NCBI GenBank assembly: GCA_029287645.1
Contig: JARFQS010000372.1
Span: forward strand, 1-7,270
Length of the DNA: 7,270 bases
Source: Thermoanaerobaculia bacterium
Lineage (GTDB): Bacteria; Acidobacteriota; Thermoanaerobaculia; Multivoradales; JAHEKO01
Direction: 5' to 3'
In this document: positions 5,987-7,270 of the stretch, piece by piece
How positions within the stretch are numbered: the stretch's first letter is position 1
Layout of the letters: each line of letters opens with the position of its first letter
Position numbers and translations under genes: made by a program
The notes under the pieces: model-generated
Database searches by the model: none
The model's input: the letters and a program-made list of their open reading frames with translations, nothing else
What the model was told of the DNA's origin: nothing

Positions 5987-6730
5987 ATGCCTCGATATAG
6001 ACAACGCCGGTCTGCAATTGCATGGCTCTTCGGCCTCTCTTGCTGGCTGATCCTGGCGGTCGTGCCCGTCGAGGCCTCCGACACTGTTGCCAGCCTCCTG
6101 GCCGAACTGCGCTCCGAGGCTCCTCGACTGAGCCCGCAGATCCTTCGAATGGCCTTGGAGGCCTCTGACTGTGCCGAGGACCAAGACCTCGGAGACAACT
6201 CGATCCTCACGGTGATCGACTACTCGCTGCCCTCGACCGAGCCCCGCCTCTGGGTGCTCGATCTCGACAGCAAGGAACTTCTCTTCCGCGAGTTGGTCTC
6301 TCATGGGGTCAACACTGGCGAGAACTTCGCCACCCGGTTCTCCAACCGTGTGGGCAGCCGCCAGTCCAGCCTCGGCCTCTTTCGCACCGAAGGCACCTAC
6401 TACGGCCGCAATGGCTTCTCTCTGCGCTTGGAAGGCCTCGAGCCGGGGATCAACCACAAGGCCCTGGAGCGCACCATCGTCATGCACGGCGCCTGGTATG
6501 TCAGCGAGGAGTTCGCTGAGGAGCACGGCCGGCTCGGCCGCAGCTGGGGCTGCCCCGCCCTCGACAACGACGTCGCTCCCGAGGTCATCGAGACCATCAA
6601 GGACGGCAGCCTGCTCTTCATCTATCACCCCGACCAGCAGTGGCAACAGCAGTCCGAATTCCTGAACGGCTGTCGCGACAGCACCGCCTCGCAGTCCAGT
6701 AGATCCTTCGAATCTCCCGCAGGTCGCTGA
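5987..6730 (+). CDS. Exported L,D-transpeptidase catalytic-domain protein, YkuD_2 type
   Basis: This 247-residue protein resembles the murein L,D-transpeptidase catalytic domain family (YkuD_2, PF13645). Such enzymes use a cysteine to form or exchange 3-3 cross-links, or attach proteins, in peptidoglycan in the periplasm. Residues 1-30 form a signal peptide: basic RYRQRR, a hydrophobic core at 10-26, and probable cleavage after VEA. The catalytic domain (about 73-214) shows RLWVLDL (87-93), VSHGVNTGENFATRFSN (104-120), SRQSSLGLF (124-132), IVMHGAWY (164-171) and GRLGRSWGCPAL (181-192). H167 and C189 are the expected catalytic residues. The start was chosen to place the signal peptide at the N-terminus. 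It lacks a Shine-Dalgarno site, and ATG 5936, which would add 17 residues, is a real alternative. No separate wall-binding domain is present. It lies 119 bases upstream of a second transpeptidase-like gene. The family is well supported; the exact reaction is not. Confidence 0.85.
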   Translation: MPRYRQRRSAIAWLFGLSCWLILAVVPVEASDTVASLLAELRSEAPRLSPQILRMALEASDCAEDQDLGDNSILTVIDYSLPSTEPRLWVLDLDSKELLFRELVSHGVNTGENFATRFSNRVGSRQSSLGLFRTEGTYYGRNGFSLRLEGLEPGINHKALERTIVMHGAWYVSEEFAEEHGRLGRSWGCPALDNDVAPEVIETIKDGSLLFIYHPDQQWQQQSEFLNGCRDSTASQSSRSFESPAGR

Positions 6731-6754
6731 CTTCCAGTCGGCTACGAGCACCCG

Positions 6755-6768
6755 CCGAGTCGACTCGG
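6755..6768. repeat. 14-base perfect palindrome between the two transpeptidase genes
   Basis: CCGAGTCGACTCGG equals its own reverse complement. As RNA it can form a 5-pair stem with a TCGA loop, followed by TTT, so it may be a weak terminator for the upstream gene. As DNA it could be an operator for the downstream gene. It begins 24 bases after the upstream stop. Confidence 0.45.
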
Positions 6769-6781
6769 TTTCGGAGTAGAC

Positions 6782-6804
6782 GGACTGTTCATTCAGGACA
6801 GTCC
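6782..6804. repeat. Inverted repeat upstream of the second transpeptidase gene
   Basis: GGACTGT (6782-6788) and ACAGTCC (6798-6804) are exact reverse complements separated by 9 bases. A possible -10 box, CACAAT, follows at 6810-6815, which would put the repeat over the -35 region, a typical operator position. An RNA hairpin in a longer leader is the alternative. Confidence 0.4.
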
Positions 6805-6834
6805 TGTGCCACAATCTGCTTCCTTCAATCACCA

Positions 6835-6841
6835 GGGAGGT
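6835..6841 (+). promoter_or_regulatory. Ribosome binding site of the second transpeptidase gene
   Basis: GGGAGGT, 8 bases before ATG 6850, is a strong Shine-Dalgarno sequence. It fixes the start in front of the signal peptide, and suggests that the gene was recently functional even though it ends early. Confidence 0.7.
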
Positions 6842-6849
6842 CTTGATTC

Positions 6850-7266
6850 ATGTTCTCAAGCAACAAGTACCGTCGAAGATCGAGTCCGCGGGCCGCTGTC
6901 GCCGTTCTTGCCATCCTCTTCCTTGCCGCCACCAGCGTCAGGGCTCAGCAGGTTTCTCCCGATACGAAACCGGAGGACCTGGCACAGGGAGAGTACGTGT
7001 GGGAGCCCGAGGCCGCACCCTCCGGTCCGGTCGTGGTGCTCGTCAGCCTCAATGAGCAGCGAGCCTACGTCTACCGTAACGGCATCCGGATCGGCTACAC
7101 GAATGTCAGCACCGGGAAGTCCGGTCACGAGACGCCGACAGGGGTCTTCACGAGCTTGCAGAAAGACAAGGATCACGTCTCCAGCAGCTTCAAGGCGAAG
7201 AAGCCCTATACGCAGCGCCTCACCTCGAGTGGGATCTGCCTGCATGCGGGCGGCATCCCCGGCTAG
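6850..7266 (+). CDS. Exported YkuD-type L,D-transpeptidase, ends before the catalytic cysteine motif
   Basis: This 138-residue open frame carries the N-terminal part of a YkuD (PF03734) L,D-transpeptidase. A signal peptide covers residues 1-32 (basic YRRR, hydrophobic 15-27, cleavage likely after VRA). The catalytic domain starts near 60 with VVVLVSLNEQRAYVYRNG (61-78), then IGYTNVSTGKSGHETPTGVF (81-100), KDKDH (105-109), RLTSSGICLHAGGIPG (123-138). H132 is the conserved histidine. In relatives I know, HAGxxPG is followed by Y, two or three residues and SHGC, which carries the catalytic cysteine. Here TAG replaces that tyrosine codon. The window ends four bases later, so the missing part cannot be seen. 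A single lost base after TA would restore Tyr-Ala and the frame. This may be a nonsense mutation, a frameshift or a sequence error at an end. If real, the product is inactive. The usual RLTW tryptophan is also serine here. Confidence 0.75.
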   Translation: MFSSNKYRRRSSPRAAVAVLAILFLAATSVRAQQVSPDTKPEDLAQGEYVWEPEAAPSGPVVVLVSLNEQRAYVYRNGIRIGYTNVSTGKSGHETPTGVFTSLQKDKDHVSSSFKAKKPYTQRLTSSGICLHAGGIPG

Positions 7267-7270
7267 CGGG

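Noticed and set aside
5930..6832. 300-codon minus-strand open frame
   Set aside because: It is antisense to the YkuD_2 gene, which has a signal peptide and an intact catalytic motif. No recognisable domain in the antisense product.

Overview
The window is about 60% GC and densely coded. Seven protein genes can be supported; the left one is cut by the window edge and the right one ends at a stop codon four bases before the other edge. Two exported L,D-transpeptidases point to a peptidoglycan-walled, probably Gram-negative bacterium. The malate dehydrogenase is of the type I associate with Bacteroidota and some Acidobacteriota. With the high GC content, a member of the Acidobacteriota or a nearby phylum is my best guess, at low confidence. 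No rRNA, tRNA, CRISPR array, insertion sequence or phage gene was seen.

Layout. Positions 1-2342 (minus strand) hold an unusual fused membrane protein of more than 780 residues: an APC-superfamily permease, two universal-stress-protein (USP) domains and the start of a DUF389 membrane domain. It is open to the left edge. A 200-base spacer with promoter-like sites on both strands separates it from a divergent malate dehydrogenase gene (2543-3577, plus). A GC-rich hairpin follows, then a TMEM175/DUF1211-type putative potassium channel (3653-4327, plus). Convergent to it, on the minus strand, lie a half-size EamA (DMT superfamily) transporter (5732-5304) and a cation-diffusion-facilitator-like protein (5252-4350), probably co-transcribed with EamA first. 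Divergent from that pair, on the plus strand, are two exported L,D-transpeptidase-family proteins of different types: YkuD_2-like (5987-6730) and YkuD-like (6850-7266). The second ends in TAG just before the expected catalytic SHGC motif.

How the genes fit together. Most are membrane or envelope functions: a nucleotide-sensing-type permease, a potassium channel, a cation transporter, a small-molecule transporter and two cell-wall cross-linking enzymes. One central metabolic enzyme sits among them. They look like several short transcription units rather than one pathway. The most distinctive item is the APC-USP-USP-DUF389 fusion. The CDF-like protein, which lacks most canonical metal ligands, and the interrupted transpeptidase come next.
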